NCBI GenBank assembly: GCA_964057225.1
Contig: OZ059896.1
Location: 22,068,501 to 22,132,500 of the forward strand
DNA length: 64,000 nucleotides
DNA from: Auanema rhodensis
Lineage: Eukaryota; Nematoda; Chromadorea; Rhabditida; Rhabditidae
Direction: 5' to 3'
This document shows, in pieces, positions 51,904-64,000 of this stretch (position 1 is the stretch's first letter; each line of letters begins with the position of its first letter). The notes beneath the pieces were generated by a model, which worked only from the letters and a program-made list of their open reading frames with translations, made no database searches and was not told where the DNA came from. Position numbers and translations under genes: made by a program.

Positions 51904-54900
51904 GCGTTTCTCAATGTAGTATAGTGCATTCGATGTGGATTTTTAAGATGCGTCGATCTGTGTTATCAGATTTGCGCTAGCTTAAAAATGCACCGAGATA
52001 TCAACTGATATAAGTTCACACTTATATCCTCGATTTTCACCCTGAAGAATTAATTTTTTCGTAGAATAACATTGTCCATCGTCTTTGCCTTAAAAAAAGG
52101 AATCTAAAAACATCTACTTTTTTCTAAATTATTTTGAAATTTTTCGAAAAAATTTTTGTCAAAATGTTTTTGGAAGCAATGTTGAGTGTACATGGAAACT
52201 CAACATACACTAATGCATCATTTTTCAAACGATCATAACTAATTTTTGTATTAAGCGTTTCTCAATGTAGTATAGTGCATTCGATGCGGATTTTTAAGCT
52301 GCGTCGATCTGTGTTATCAGATTTGCGCTAGCTTAAAAATGCACCGAGATATCAACTGATATAAGTTCACACTTATATCCTCGATTTTCACCCTGAAGAA
52401 TTAATTTTTTCGTAGAATAACATTGTCCATCGTCTTTGCCTTGAAAAAAGGAATCTAAAAACATCTACTTTTTGCTAAATTATTTTGAAATTTTTCGAAA
52501 AAATTTTTGTCAAAATGTTTTTGGAAGCAATGTGGAGTGTACATGGAAACTCAACATACACTAATGCATCATTTTCCGAACGATCATAACTAATTTTTGT
52601 ATTAAGCGTTTCTCAATGTAGTATAGTGCATTCGATGCGGATTTTTAAGCTGCGTCGATCTGTGTTATCAGATTTGCGCTAGCTTAAAAATGCACCGATA
52701 TATCAACTGATATAAGTTCACACTTATATCCTCGATTTTCACCCTGAAGAATTAATTTTTTCGTAGAATAACATTGTCCATCGTCTTTGCCTTGAAAAAA
52801 GGAATCTAAAAACATCTACTTTTTGCTAAATTATTTTGAAATTTTTCGAAAAAATTTTTGTCAAAATGTTTTTGGAAGCAATGTTGAGTGTACATGGAAA
52901 CTCAACATACACTAATGCATCATTTTTCAAACGATCATAACTAATTTTTGTATTAAGCGTTTCTCAATGTAGTATAGTGCATTCGATGCGGATTTTTAAG
53001 CTGCGTCGATCTGTGTTATCAGATTTGCGCTAGCTTAAAAATGCACCGAGATATCAACTGATTTAAGTTCACACTTATATCATCGATTTTCACCCTGAAG
53101 AATTAATTTTTTCGTTGAATAACATTGTCCATCGTCTTTGCCTTAAAAAAAGGAATCTGAAAACATCTACTTTTTGCTAAATTAATTTGAAATTTTTCGA
53201 AAAAATTTTTGTCAAAATGTTTTTGGAAGCAATGTTGAGTGTACATGGAAACTCAACATACACTAATGCATCATTTTTCAAACGATCATAACTAATTTTT
53301 GTATTAAGCGTTTCTCAATGTAGTATAGTGCATTCGATGCGGATTTTTAAGCAGCGTCGATCTGTGTTATCAGATTTGCGCTAGCTTAAAAATGCACCGA
53401 GATATCAACTGATATAAGTTCACACTTATATCATCGATTTTCACCCTGAAGAATTAATTTTTTCGTTGAATAACATTGTCCATCGTCTTTGCCTTAAAAA
53501 AAGGAATCTAAAAACATCTACTTTTTGCTAAATTATTTTGAAATTTTTCGAAAAAATTTTTGTCAAAATGTTTTTGGAAGCAATGTTGAGTGTACATGGA
53601 AACTCAACATACACTAATGCATCATTTTTCAAACGATCATAACTAATTTTTGTATTAAGCGTTTCTCAATGTAGTATAGTGCATTCGATGCGGATTTTTA
53701 AGCTGCGTCGATCTGTGTTATCAGATTTGCGCTAGCTTAAAAATGCACCGAGATATCAACTGATATAAGTTCACACTTATATCATCGATTTTCACCCTGA
53801 AGAATTAATTTTTTCGTTGAATAACATTGTCCATCGTCTTTGCCTTAAAAAAAGGAATCTAAAAACATCTACTTTTTGCTAAATTATTTTGAAATTTTTC
53901 GAAAAAATTTTTGTCAAAATGTTTTTGGAAGCAATGTTGAGTGTACATGGAAACTCAACATACACTAATGCATCATTTTTCAAACGATCATAACTAATTT
54001 TTGTATTAAGCGTTTCTCAATGTAGTATAGTGCATTCGATGCGGATTTTTAAGCTGCGTCGATCTGTGTTATCAGATTTGCGCTAGCTTAAAAATGCACC
54101 GAGATATCAACTGATATAAGTTCACACTTATATCATCGATTTTCACCCTGAAGAATTAATTTTTTCGTTGAATAACATTGTCCATCGTCTTTGCCTTAAA
54201 AAAAGGAATCTAAAAACATCTACTTTTTGCTAAATTATTTTGAAATTTTTCGAAAAAATTTTTGTCAAAATGTTTTTGGAAGCAATGTTGAGTGTACATG
54301 GAAACTCAACATACACTAATGCATCATTTTTCAAACGATCATAACTAATTTTTGTATTAAGCGTTTCTCAATGTAGTATAGTGCATTCGATGCGGATTTT
54401 TAAGCTGCGTCGATCTGTGTTATCAGATTTGCGCTAGCTTAAAAATGCACCGAGATATCAACTGATATAAGTTCACACTTATATCATCGATTTTCACCCT
54501 GAAGAATTAATTTTTTCGTTGAATAACATTGTCCATCGTCTTTGCCTTAAAAAAAGGAATCTAAAAACATCTACTTTTTGCTAAATTATTTTGAAATTTT
54601 TCGAAAAAATTTTTGTCAAAATGTTTTTGGAAGCAATGTTGAGTGTACATGGAAACTCAACATACACTAATGCATCATTTTTCAAACGATCATAACTAAT
54701 TTTTGTATTAAGCGTTTCTCAATGTAGTATAGTGCATTCGATGCGGATTTTTAAGCTGCGTCGATCTGTGTTATCAGATTTGCGCTAGCTTAAAAATGCA
54801 CCGAGATATCAACTGATATAAGTTCACACTTATATCCTCGATTTTCACCCTGAAGAATTAATTTTTTCGTAGAATAACATTGTCCATCGTCTTTGCCTTG

Positions 54901-56115
54901 AAAAAAGGAATCTAAAAACATCTACTTTTTGCTAAATTATTTTGAAATTTTTCGAAAAAATTTTTGTCAAAATGTTTTTGGAAGCAATGTTGAGTGTACA
55001 TGGAAACTCAACATACACTAATGCATCATTTTCCAAACGATCATAACTAATTTTTGTATTAAGCGTTTCTCAATGTAGTATAGTGCATTCGATGCGGATT
55101 TTTAAGCTGCGTCGATCTGTGTTATCAGATTTGCGCTAGCTTAAAAATGCACCGATATATCAACTGATATAAGTTCACACTTATATCCTCGATTTTCACC
55201 CTGAAGAATTAATTTTTTCGTAGAATAACATTGTCCATCGTCTTTGCCTTGAAAAAAGGAATCTAAAAACATCTACTTTTTGCTAAATTATTTTGAAATT
55301 TTTCGAAAAAATTTTTGTCAAAATGTTTTTGGAAGCAATGTTGAGTGTACATGGAAACTCAACATACACTAATGCATCATTTTTCAAACGATCATAACTA
55401 ATTTTTGTATTAAGCGTTTCTCAATGTAGTATAGTGCATTCGATGCGGATTTTTAAGCTGCGTCGATCTGTGTTATCAGATTTGCGCTAGCTTAAAAATG
55501 CACCGAGATATCAACTGATATAAGTTCACACTTATATCATCGATTTTCACCCTGAAGAATTAATTTTTTCGTTGAATAACATTGTCCATCGTCTTTGCCT
55601 TAAAAAAAGGAATCTAAAAACATCTACTTTTTGCTAAATTAATTTGAAATTTTTCGAAAAAATTTTTGTCAAAATGTTTTTGGAAGCAATGTTGAGTGTA
55701 CATGGAAACTCAACATACACTAATGCATCATTTTTCAAACGATCATAACTAATTTTTGTATTAAGCGTTTCTCAATGTAGTATAGTGCATTCGATGCGGA
55801 TTTTTAAGCTGCGTCGATCTGTGTTATCAGATTTGCGCTAGCTTAAAAATGCACCGATATATCAACTGATATAAGTTCACACTTATATCCTCGATTTTCA
55901 CCCTGAAGAATTAATTTTTTCGTAGAATAACATTGTCCATCGTCTTTGCCTTGAAAAAAGGAATCTAAAAACATCTACTTTTTGCTAAATTATTTTGAAA
56001 TTTTTCGAAAAAATTTTTGTCAAAATGTTTTTGGAAGCAATGTTGAGTGTACATGGAAACTCAACATACACTAATGCATCATTTTTCAAACGATCATAAC
56101 TAATTTTTGTATTAA
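51904..56115. repeat. HOR block C, copy 1 (12-mer, units 149-160)
   Basis: Order: GATGTGG unit (149), ATGTGGAGTG unit (150), T94 unit (151), one dimer of a TGATTTAAG/ATTAATTTG monomer plus a TATCATCG monomer (152-153), three TATCATCG monomers (154-156), a TTTTCCAAAC unit (157), a T94 unit (158), an ATTAATTTG unit (159), a T94 unit (160). Length is exactly 12x351 = 4212 bp. Private changes are TTTTTTCTAAA in 149, GGAATCTGAAAAC in 152 and AAGCAGCG in 153. The same order, expanded, is seen in units 161-180. Confidence 0.88.
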
Positions 56116-59100
56116 GCGTTTCTCAATGTAGTATAGTGCATTCGATGTGGATTTTTAAGATGCGTCGATCTGTGTTATCAGATTTGCGCTAGCTTAAAAA
56201 TGCACCGAGATATCAACTGATATAAGTTCACACTTATATCCTCGATTTTCACCCTGAAGAATTAATTTTTTCGTAGAATAACATTGTCCATCGTCTTTGC
56301 CTTAAAAAAAGGAATCTAAAAACATCTACTTTTTGCTAAATTATTTTGAAATTTTTCGAAAAAATTTTTGTCAAAATGTTTTTGGAAGCAATGTTGAGTG
56401 TACATGGAAACTCAACATACACTAATGCATCATTTTTCAAACGATCATAACTAATTTTTGTATTAAGCGTTTCTCAATGTAGTATAGTGCATTCGATGCG
56501 GATTTTTAAGCTGCGTCGATCTGTGTTATCAGATTTGCGCTAGCTTAAAAATGCACCGAGATATCAACTGATATAAGTTCACACTTATATCCTCGATTTT
56601 CACCCTGAAGAATTAATTTTTTCGTAGAATAACATTGTCCATCGTCTTTGCCTTGAAAAAAGGAATCTAAAAACATCTACTTTTTGCTAAATTATTTTGA
56701 AATTTTTCGAAAAAATTTTTGTCAAAATGTTTTTGGAAGCAATGTGGAGTGTACATGGAAACTCAACATACACTAATGCATCATTTTCCGAACGATCATA
56801 ACTAATTTTTGTATTAAGCGTTTCTCAATGTAGTATAGTGCATTCGATGCGGATTTTTAAGCTGCGTCGATCTGTGTTATCAGATTTGCGCTAGCTTAAA
56901 AATGCACCGATATATCAACTGATATAAGTTCACACTTATATCCTCGATTTTCACCCTGAAGAATTAATTTTTTCGTAGAATAACATTGTCCATCGTCTTT
57001 GCCTTGAAAAAAGGAATCTAAAAACATCTACTTTTTGCTAAATTATTTTGAAATTTTTCGAAAAAATTTTTGTCAAAATGTTTTTGGAAGCAATGTTGAG
57101 TGTACATGGAAACTCAACATACACTAATGCATCATTTTTCAAACGATCATAACTAATTTTTGTATTAAGCGTTTCTCAATGTAGTATAGTGCATTCGATG
57201 CGGATTTTTAAGCTGCGTCGATCTGTGTTATCAGATTTGCGCTAGCTTAAAAATGCACCGAGATATCAACTGATTTAAGTTCACACTTATATCATCGATT
57301 TTCACCCTGAAGAATTAATTTTTTCGTTGAATAACATTGTCCATCGTCTTTGCCTTAAAAAAAGGAATCTAAAAACATCTACTTTTTGCTAAATTAATTT
57401 GAAATTTTTCGAAAAAATTTTTGTCAAAATGTTTTTGGAAGCAATGTTGAGTGTACATGGAAACTCAACATACACTAATGCATCATTTTTCAAACGATCA
57501 TAACTAATTTTTGTATTAAGCGTTTCTCAATGTAGTATAGTGCATTCGATGCGGATTTTTAAGCTGCGTCGATCTGTGTTATCAGATTTGCGCTAGCTTA
57601 AAAATGCACCGAGATATCAACTGATATAAGTTCACACTTATATCATCGATTTTCACCCTGAAGAATTAATTTTTTCGTTGAATAACATTGTCCATCGTCT
57701 TTGCCTTAAAAAAAGGAATCTAAAAACATCTACTTTTTGCTAAATTATTTTGAAATTTTTCGAAAAAATTTTTGTCAAAATGTTTTTGGAAGCAATGTTG
57801 AGTGTACATGGAAACTCAACATACACTAATGCATCATTTTTCAAACGATCATAACTAATTTTTGTATTAAGCGTTTCTCAATGTAGTATAGTGCATTCGA
57901 TGCGGATTTTTAAGCTGCGTCGATCTGTGTTATCAGATTTGCGCTAGCTTAAAAATGCACCGAGATATCAACTGATTTAAGTTCACACTTATATCATCGA
58001 TTTTCACCCTGAAGAATTAATTTTTTCGTTGAATAACATTGTCCATCGTCTTTGCCTTAAAAAAAGGAATCTAAAAACATCTACTTTTTGCTAAATTAAT
58101 TTGAAATTTTTCGAAAAAATTTTTGTCAAAATGTTTTTGGAAGCAATGTTGAGTGTACATGGAAACTCAACATACACTAATGCATCATTTTTCAAACGAT
58201 CATAACTAATTTTTGTATTAAGCGTTTCTCAATGTAGTATAGTGCATTCGATGCGGATTTTTAAGCTGCGTCGATCTGTGTTATCAGATTTGCGCTAGCT
58301 TAAAAATGCACCGAGATATCAACTGATATAAGTTCACACTTATATCATCGATTTTCACCCTGAAGAATTAATTTTTTCGTTGAATAACATTGTCCATCGT
58401 CTTTGCCTTAAAAAAAGGAATCTAAAAACATCTACTTTTTGCTAAATTATTTTGAAATTTTTCGAAAAAATTTTTGTCAAAATGTTTTTGGAAGCAATGT
58501 TGAGTGTACATGGAAACTCAACATACACTAATGCATCATTTTTCAAACGATCATAACTAATTTTTGTATTAAGCGTTTCTCAATGTAGTATAGTGCATTC
58601 GATGCGGATTTTTAAGCTGCGTCGATCTGTGTTATCAGATTTGCGCTAGCTTAAAAATGCACCGAGATATCAACTGATTTAAGTTCACACTTATATCATC
58701 GATTTTCACCCTGAAGAATTAATTTTTTCGTTGAATAACATTGTCCATCGTCTTTGCCTTAAAAAAAGGAATCTAAAAACATCTACTTTTTGCTAAATTA
58801 ATTTGAAATTTTTCGAAAAAATTTTTGTCAAAATGTTTTTGGAAGCAATGTTGAGTGTACATGGAAACTCAACATACACTAATGCATCATTTTTCAAACG
58901 ATCATAACTAATTTTTGTATTAAGCGTTTCTCAATGTAGTATAGTGCATTCGATGCGGATTTTTAAGCTGCGTCGATCTGTGTTATCAGATTTGCGCTAG
59001 CTTAAAAATGCACCGAGATATCAACTGATATAAGTTCACACTTATATCATCGATTTTCACCCTGAAGAATTAATTTTTTCGTTGAATAACATTGTCCATC

Positions 59101-62100
59101 GTCTTTGCCTTAAAAAAAGGAATCTAAAAACATCTACTTTTTGCTAAATTATTTTGAAATTTTTCGAAAAAATTTTTGTCAAAATGTTTTTGGAAGCAAT
59201 GTTGAGTGTACATGGAAACTCAACATACACTAATGCATCATTTTTCAAACGATCATAACTAATTTTTGTATTAAGCGTTTCTCAATGTAGTATAGTGCAT
59301 TCGATGCGGATTTTTAAGCTGCGTCGATCTGTGTTATCAGATTTGCGCTAGCTTAAAAATGCACCGAGATATCAACTGATTTAAGTTCACACTTATATCA
59401 TCGATTTTCACCCTGAAGAATTAATTTTTTCGTTGAATAACATTGTCCATCGTCTTTGCCTTAAAAAAAGGAATCTAAAAACATCTACTTTTTGCTAAAT
59501 TAATTTGAAATTTTTCGAAAAAATTTTTGTCAAAATGTTTTTGGAAGCAATGTTGAGTGTACATGGAAACTCAACATACACTAATGCATCATTTTTCAAA
59601 CGATCATAACTAATTTTTGTATTAAGCGTTTCTCAATGTAGTATAGTGCATTCGATGCGGATTTTTAAGCTGCGTCGATCTGTGTTATCAGATTTGCGCT
59701 AGCTTAAAAATGCACCGAGATATCAACTGATATAAGTTCACACTTATATCATCGATTTTCACCCTGAAGAATTAATTTTTTCGTTGAATAACATTGTCCA
59801 TCGTCTTTGCCTTAAAAAAAGGAATCTAAAAACATCTACTTTTTGCTAAATTATTTTGAAATTTTTCGAAAAAATTTTTGTCAAAATGTTTTTGGAAGCA
59901 ATGTTGAGTGTACATGGAAACTCAACATACACTAATGCATCATTTTTCAAACGATCATAACTAATTTTTGTATTAAGCGTTTCTCAATGTAGTATAGTGC
60001 ATTCGATGCGGATTTTTAAGCTGCGTCGATCTGTGTTATCAGATTTGCGCTAGCTTAAAAATGCACCGAGATATCAACTGATATAAGTTCACACTTATAT
60101 CATCGATTTTCACCCTGAAGAATTAATTTTTTCGTTGAATAACATTGTCCATCGTCTTTGCCTTAAAAAAAGGAATCTAAAAACATCTACTTTTTGCTAA
60201 ATTATTTTGAAATTTTTCGAAAAAATTTTTGTCAAAATGTTTTTGGAAGCAATGTTGAGTGTACATGGAAACTCAACATACACTAATGCATCATTTTTCA
60301 AACGATCATAACTAATTTTTGTATTAAGCGTTTCTCAATGTAGTATAGTGCATTCGATGCGGATTTTTAAGCTGCGTCGATCTGTGTTATCAGATTTGCG
60401 CTAGCTTAAAAATGCACCGAGATATCAACTGATATAAGTTCACACTTATATCATCGATTTTCACCCTGAAGAATTAATTTTTTCGTTGAATAACATTGTC
60501 CATCGTCTTTGCCTTAAAAAAAGGAATCTAAAAACATCTACTTTTTGCTAAATTATTTTGAAATTTTTCGAAAAAATTTTTGTCAAAATGTTTTTGGAAG
60601 CAATGTTGAGTGTACATGGAAACTCAACATACACTAATGCATCATTTTTCAAACGATCATAACTAATTTTTGTATTAAGCGTTTCTCAATGTAGTATAGT
60701 GCATTCGATGCGGATTTTTAAGCTGCGTCGATCTGTGTTATCAGATTTGCGCTAGCTTAAAAATGCACCGAGATATCAACTGATATAAGTTCACACTTAT
60801 ATCATCGATTTTCACCCTGAAGAATTAATTTTTTCGTTGAATAACATTGTCCATCGTCTTTGCCTTAAAAAAAGGAATCTAAAAACATCTACTTTTTGCT
60901 AAATTATTTTGAAATTTTTCGAAAAAATTTTTGTCAAAATGTTTTTGGAAGCAATGTTGAGTGTACATGGAAACTCAACATACACTAATGCATCATTTTT
61001 CAAACGATCATAACTAATTTTTGTATTAAGCGTTTCTCAATGTAGTATAGTGCATTCGATGCGGATTTTTAAGCTGCGTCGATCTGTGTTATCAGATTTG
61101 CGCTAGCTTAAAAATGCACCGAGATATCAACTGATATAAGTTCACACTTATATCCTCGATTTTCACCCTGAAGAATTAATTTTTTCGTAGAATAACATTG
61201 TCCATCGTCTTTGCCTTGAAAAAAGGAATCTAAAAACATCTACTTTTTGCTAAATTATTTTGAAATTTTTCGAAAAAATTTTTGTCAAAATGTTTTTGGA
61301 AGCAATGTTGAGTGTACATGGAAACTCAACATACACTAATGCATCATTTTCCAAACGATCATAACTAATTTTTGTATTAAGCGTTTCTCAATGTAGTATA
61401 GTGCATTCGATGCGGATTTTTAAGCTGCGTCGATCTGTGTTATCAGATTTGCGCTAGCTTAAAAATGCACCGATATATCAACTGATATAAGTTCACACTT
61501 ATATCCTCGATTTTCACCCTGAAGAATTAATTTTTTCGTAGAATAACATTGTCCATCGTCTTTGCCTTGAAAAAAGGAATCTAAAAACATCTACTTTTTG
61601 CTAAATTATTTTGAAATTTTTCGAAAAAATTTTTGTCAAAATGTTTTTGGAAGCAATGTTGAGTGTACATGGAAACTCAACATACACTAATGCATCATTT
61701 TCCAAACGATCATAACTAATTTTTGTATTAAGCGTTTCTCAATGTAGTATAGTGCATTCGATGCGGATTTTTAAGCTGCGTCGATCTGTGTTATCAGATT
61801 TGCGCTAGCTTAAAAATGCACCGATATATCAACTGATATAAGTTCACACTTATATCCTCGATTTTCACCCTGAAGAATTAATTTTTTCGTAGAATAACAT
61901 TGTCCATCGTCTTTGCCTTGAAAAAAGGAATCTAAAAACATCTACTTTTTGCTAAATTATTTTGAAATTTTTCGAAAAAATTTTTGTCAAAATGTTTTTG
62001 GAAGCAATGTTGAGTGTACATGGAAACTCAACATACACTAATGCATCATTTTCCAAACGATCATAACTAATTTTTGTATTAAGCGTTTCTCAATGTAGTA

Positions 62101-63135
62101 TAGTGCATTCGATGCGGATTTTTAAGCTGCGTCGATCTGTGTTATCAGATTTGCGCTAGCTTAAAAATGCACCGATATATCAACTGATATAAGTTCACAC
62201 TTATATCCTCGATTTTCACCCTGAAGAATTAATTTTTTCGTAGAATAACATTGTCCATCGTCTTTGCCTTGAAAAAAGGAATCTAAAAACATCTACTTTT
62301 TGCTAAATTATTTTGAAATTTTTCGAAAAAATTTTTGTCAAAATGTTTTTGGAAGCAATGTTGAGTGTACATGGAAACTCAACATACACTAATGCATCAT
62401 TTTTCAAACGATCATAACTAATTTTTGTATTAAGCGTTTCTCAATGTAGTATAGTGCATTCGATGCGGATTTTTAAGCTGCGTCGATCTGTGTTATCAGA
62501 TTTGCGCTAGCTTAAAAATGCACCGAGATATCAACTGATATAAGTTCACACTTATATCATCGATTTTCACCCTGAAGAATTAATTTTTTCGTTGAATAAC
62601 ATTGTCCATCGTCTTTGCCTTAAAAAAAGGAATCTAAAAACATCTACTTTTTGCTAAATTAATTTGAAATTTTTCGAAAAAATTTTTGTCAAAATGTTTT
62701 TGGAAGCAATGTTGAGTGTACATGGAAACTCAACATACACTAATGCATCATTTTTCAAACGATCATAACTAATTTTTGTATTAAGCGTTTCTCAATGTAG
62801 TATAGTGCATTCGATGCGGATTTTTAAGCTGCGTCGATCTGTGTTATCAGATTTGCGCTAGCTTAAAATTGCACCGATATATCAACTGATATAAGTTCAC
62901 ACTTATATCCTCGATTTTCACCCTGAAGAATTAATTTTTTCGTAGAATAACATTGTCCATCGTCTTTGCCTTGAAAAAAGGAATCTAAAAACATCTACTT
63001 TTTGCTAAATTATTTTGAAATTTTTCGAAAAAATTTTTGTCAAAATGTTTTTGGAAGCAATGTTGAGTGTACATGGAAACTCAACATACACTAATGCATC
63101 ATTTTTCAAACGATCATAACTAATTTTTGTATTAA
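56116..63135. repeat. HOR block C, copy 2 (20-mer, units 161-180)
   Basis: Same order as units 149-160, but the dimer is present four times (164-171) instead of once and the T94 unit after the TTTTCC unit three times (176-178) instead of once; the three-TATCATCG stretch is 172-174. That adds 6+2 monomers, giving 20x351 = 7020 bp. Units 176 and 177 have T94 together with TTTTCCAAAC, a combination not seen in copy 1. Unit 180 has a unique TTAAAATTGC at p79-88. Confidence 0.88.
57169..59976. repeat. Four-copy dimer amplification inside block C copy 2 (units 164-171)
   Basis: Units 164, 166, 168 and 170 have TGATTTAAG (p103-111) and TTAATTTG (p226-233). Units 165, 167, 169 and 171 have TGATATAAG and TTATTTTG. 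I saw no difference among the four 702-bp copies, so this is among the most recently amplified DNA in the window. Confidence 0.85.
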
Positions 63136-64000
63136 GCGTTTCTCAATGTAGTATAGTGCATTCGATGTGGATTTTTAAGATGCGTCGATCTGTGTTATCA
63201 GATTTGCGCTAGCTTAAAAATGCACCGAGATATCAACTGATATAAGTTCACACTTATATCCTCGATTTTCACCCTGAAGAATTAATTTTTTCGTAGAATA
63301 ACATTGTCCATCGTCTTTGCCTTAAAAAAAGGAATCTAAAAACATCTACTTTTTGCTAAATTATTTTGAAATTTTTCGAAAAAATTTTTGTCAAAATGTT
63401 TTTGGAAGCAATGTTGAGTGTACATGGAAACTCAACATACACTAATGCATCATTTTTCAAACGATCATAACTAATTTTTGTATTAAGCGTTTCTCAATGT
63501 AGTATAGTGCATTCGATGCGGATTTTTAAGCTGCGTCGATCTGTGTTATCAGATTTGCGCTAGCTTAAAAATGCACCGAGATATCAACTGATATAAGTTC
63601 ACACTTATATCCTCGATTTTCACCCTGAAGAATTAATTTTTTCGTAGAATAACATTGTCCATCGTCTTTGCCTTGAAAAAAGGAATCTAAAAACATCTAC
63701 TTTTTGCTAAATTATTTTGAAATTTTTCGAAAAAATTTTTGTCAAAATGTTTTTGGAAGCAATGTGGAGTGTACATGGAAACTCAACATACACTAATGCA
63801 TCATTTTCCGAACGATCATAACTAATTTTTGTATTAAGCGTTTCTCAATGTAGTATAGTGCATTCGATGCGGATTTTTAAGCTGCGTCGATCTGTGTTAT
63901 CAGATTTGCGCTAGCTTAAAAATGCACCGATATATCAACTGATATAAGTTCACACTTATATCCTCGATTTTCACCCTGAAGAATTAATTTTTTCGTAGAA
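63136..64000. repeat. HOR block C, start of copy 3 (units 181-183), cut by the window edge
   Basis: Units 181 (GATGTGG, AAGATGCG), 182 (ATGTGGAGTG, TTTTCCGAAC) and the first 163 bp of 183 (T94, A149, A160) repeat 161-163 at an offset of 7020 bp. The array continues beyond the window. Confidence 0.88.

Larger units (their letters stand above)
1..64000. repeat. 351-bp tandem satellite DNA array, 182 full monomers plus a partial one
   Basis: The start motif GCGTTTCTC recurs at 1, 352, 703, 1054 and so on to 63838, always 351 bp apart except for two 352-bp units (74, 101) and one 304-bp unit (102). 179x351 + 2x352 + 304 = 63837, which matches the observed phase exactly. Monomers differ from one another mostly by substitutions, by my estimate at about 1-4% of positions. 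All are in the same orientation and no foreign sequence interrupts them. Arrays of this size and unit length are typical of eukaryotic centromeric or pericentromeric heterochromatin; that location is inferred. The array runs off both window edges, so its total size is unknown. I do not recognise the monomer as a named satellite family. Confidence 0.99.

Noticed and set aside
1-64000. CRISPR array
   Set aside because: The period is 351 bp, and variation is scattered over the unit as point changes instead of alternating short repeats with unrelated spacers.
1-64000. Tandem rDNA, telomeric or tRNA repeats, or terminal-repeat transposon arrays
   Set aside because: No rRNA-like GC-rich conserved cores, no short telomeric motif, no tRNA shape, and no target-site duplications or flanking unique DNA were seen.

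Overview
The whole window is one uninterrupted tandem satellite DNA array. A 351-bp, AT-rich monomer (about 31% G+C by hand count of the first unit) repeats head to tail from base 1 to base 64000. Taking GCGTTTCTC at base 1 as the phase, I count 182 complete monomers plus a 163-bp partial one. Of these, 179 are exactly 351 bp, two are 352 bp (units 74 and 101, each with the same extra G), and one is 304 bp (unit 102, a 48-bp deletion with one foreign base at the junction). These lengths add up exactly to the phase seen at the right edge (unit 183 starts at 63838). I found no gene, RNA gene, transposon, microsatellite tract or unique sequence. No reading frame stays open for more than about 55 codons in the common monomer types.

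Unit n starts at 351(n-1)+1 for units 1-74, one base later for units 75-101, at 35454 for unit 102, and at 35758+351(n-103) for units 103-183. 'p' numbers below are positions inside the 351-bp monomer.

The organism cannot be named from the sequence. A multi-kilobase 351-bp satellite means a eukaryote and probably centromeric or pericentromeric heterochromatin. CpG is not depleted (12 CpG in unit 1, observed/expected about 1.4), which argues against a heavily CpG-methylating genome such as a vertebrate or most plants. Together with the AT-rich 350-bp class unit, this is compatible with an insect or other invertebrate, but that is inference.

The information in the window lies in diagnostic single-base variants, which reveal nested higher-order repeats (HORs). 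Units 1-13 recur as units 24-33, with one copy carrying an extra trimer. Units 34-43 are a trimer/tetramer-like zone. Units 44-79 recur in shortened form as units 85-109 and in fragmentary form as units 110-117. Units 118-141 are mainly a 702-bp dimer. Units 149-160 (12-mer) and 161-180 (20-mer) are two versions of one block that differ by internal expansion of a dimer and of a monomer, and a third copy begins at unit 181. The left part is the most heterogeneous and the right part the most homogeneous. The monomer also carries three short inverted repeats and a cluster of A/T tracts, but their stem variants are not compensated, so I see no sign of selection for a folded RNA.
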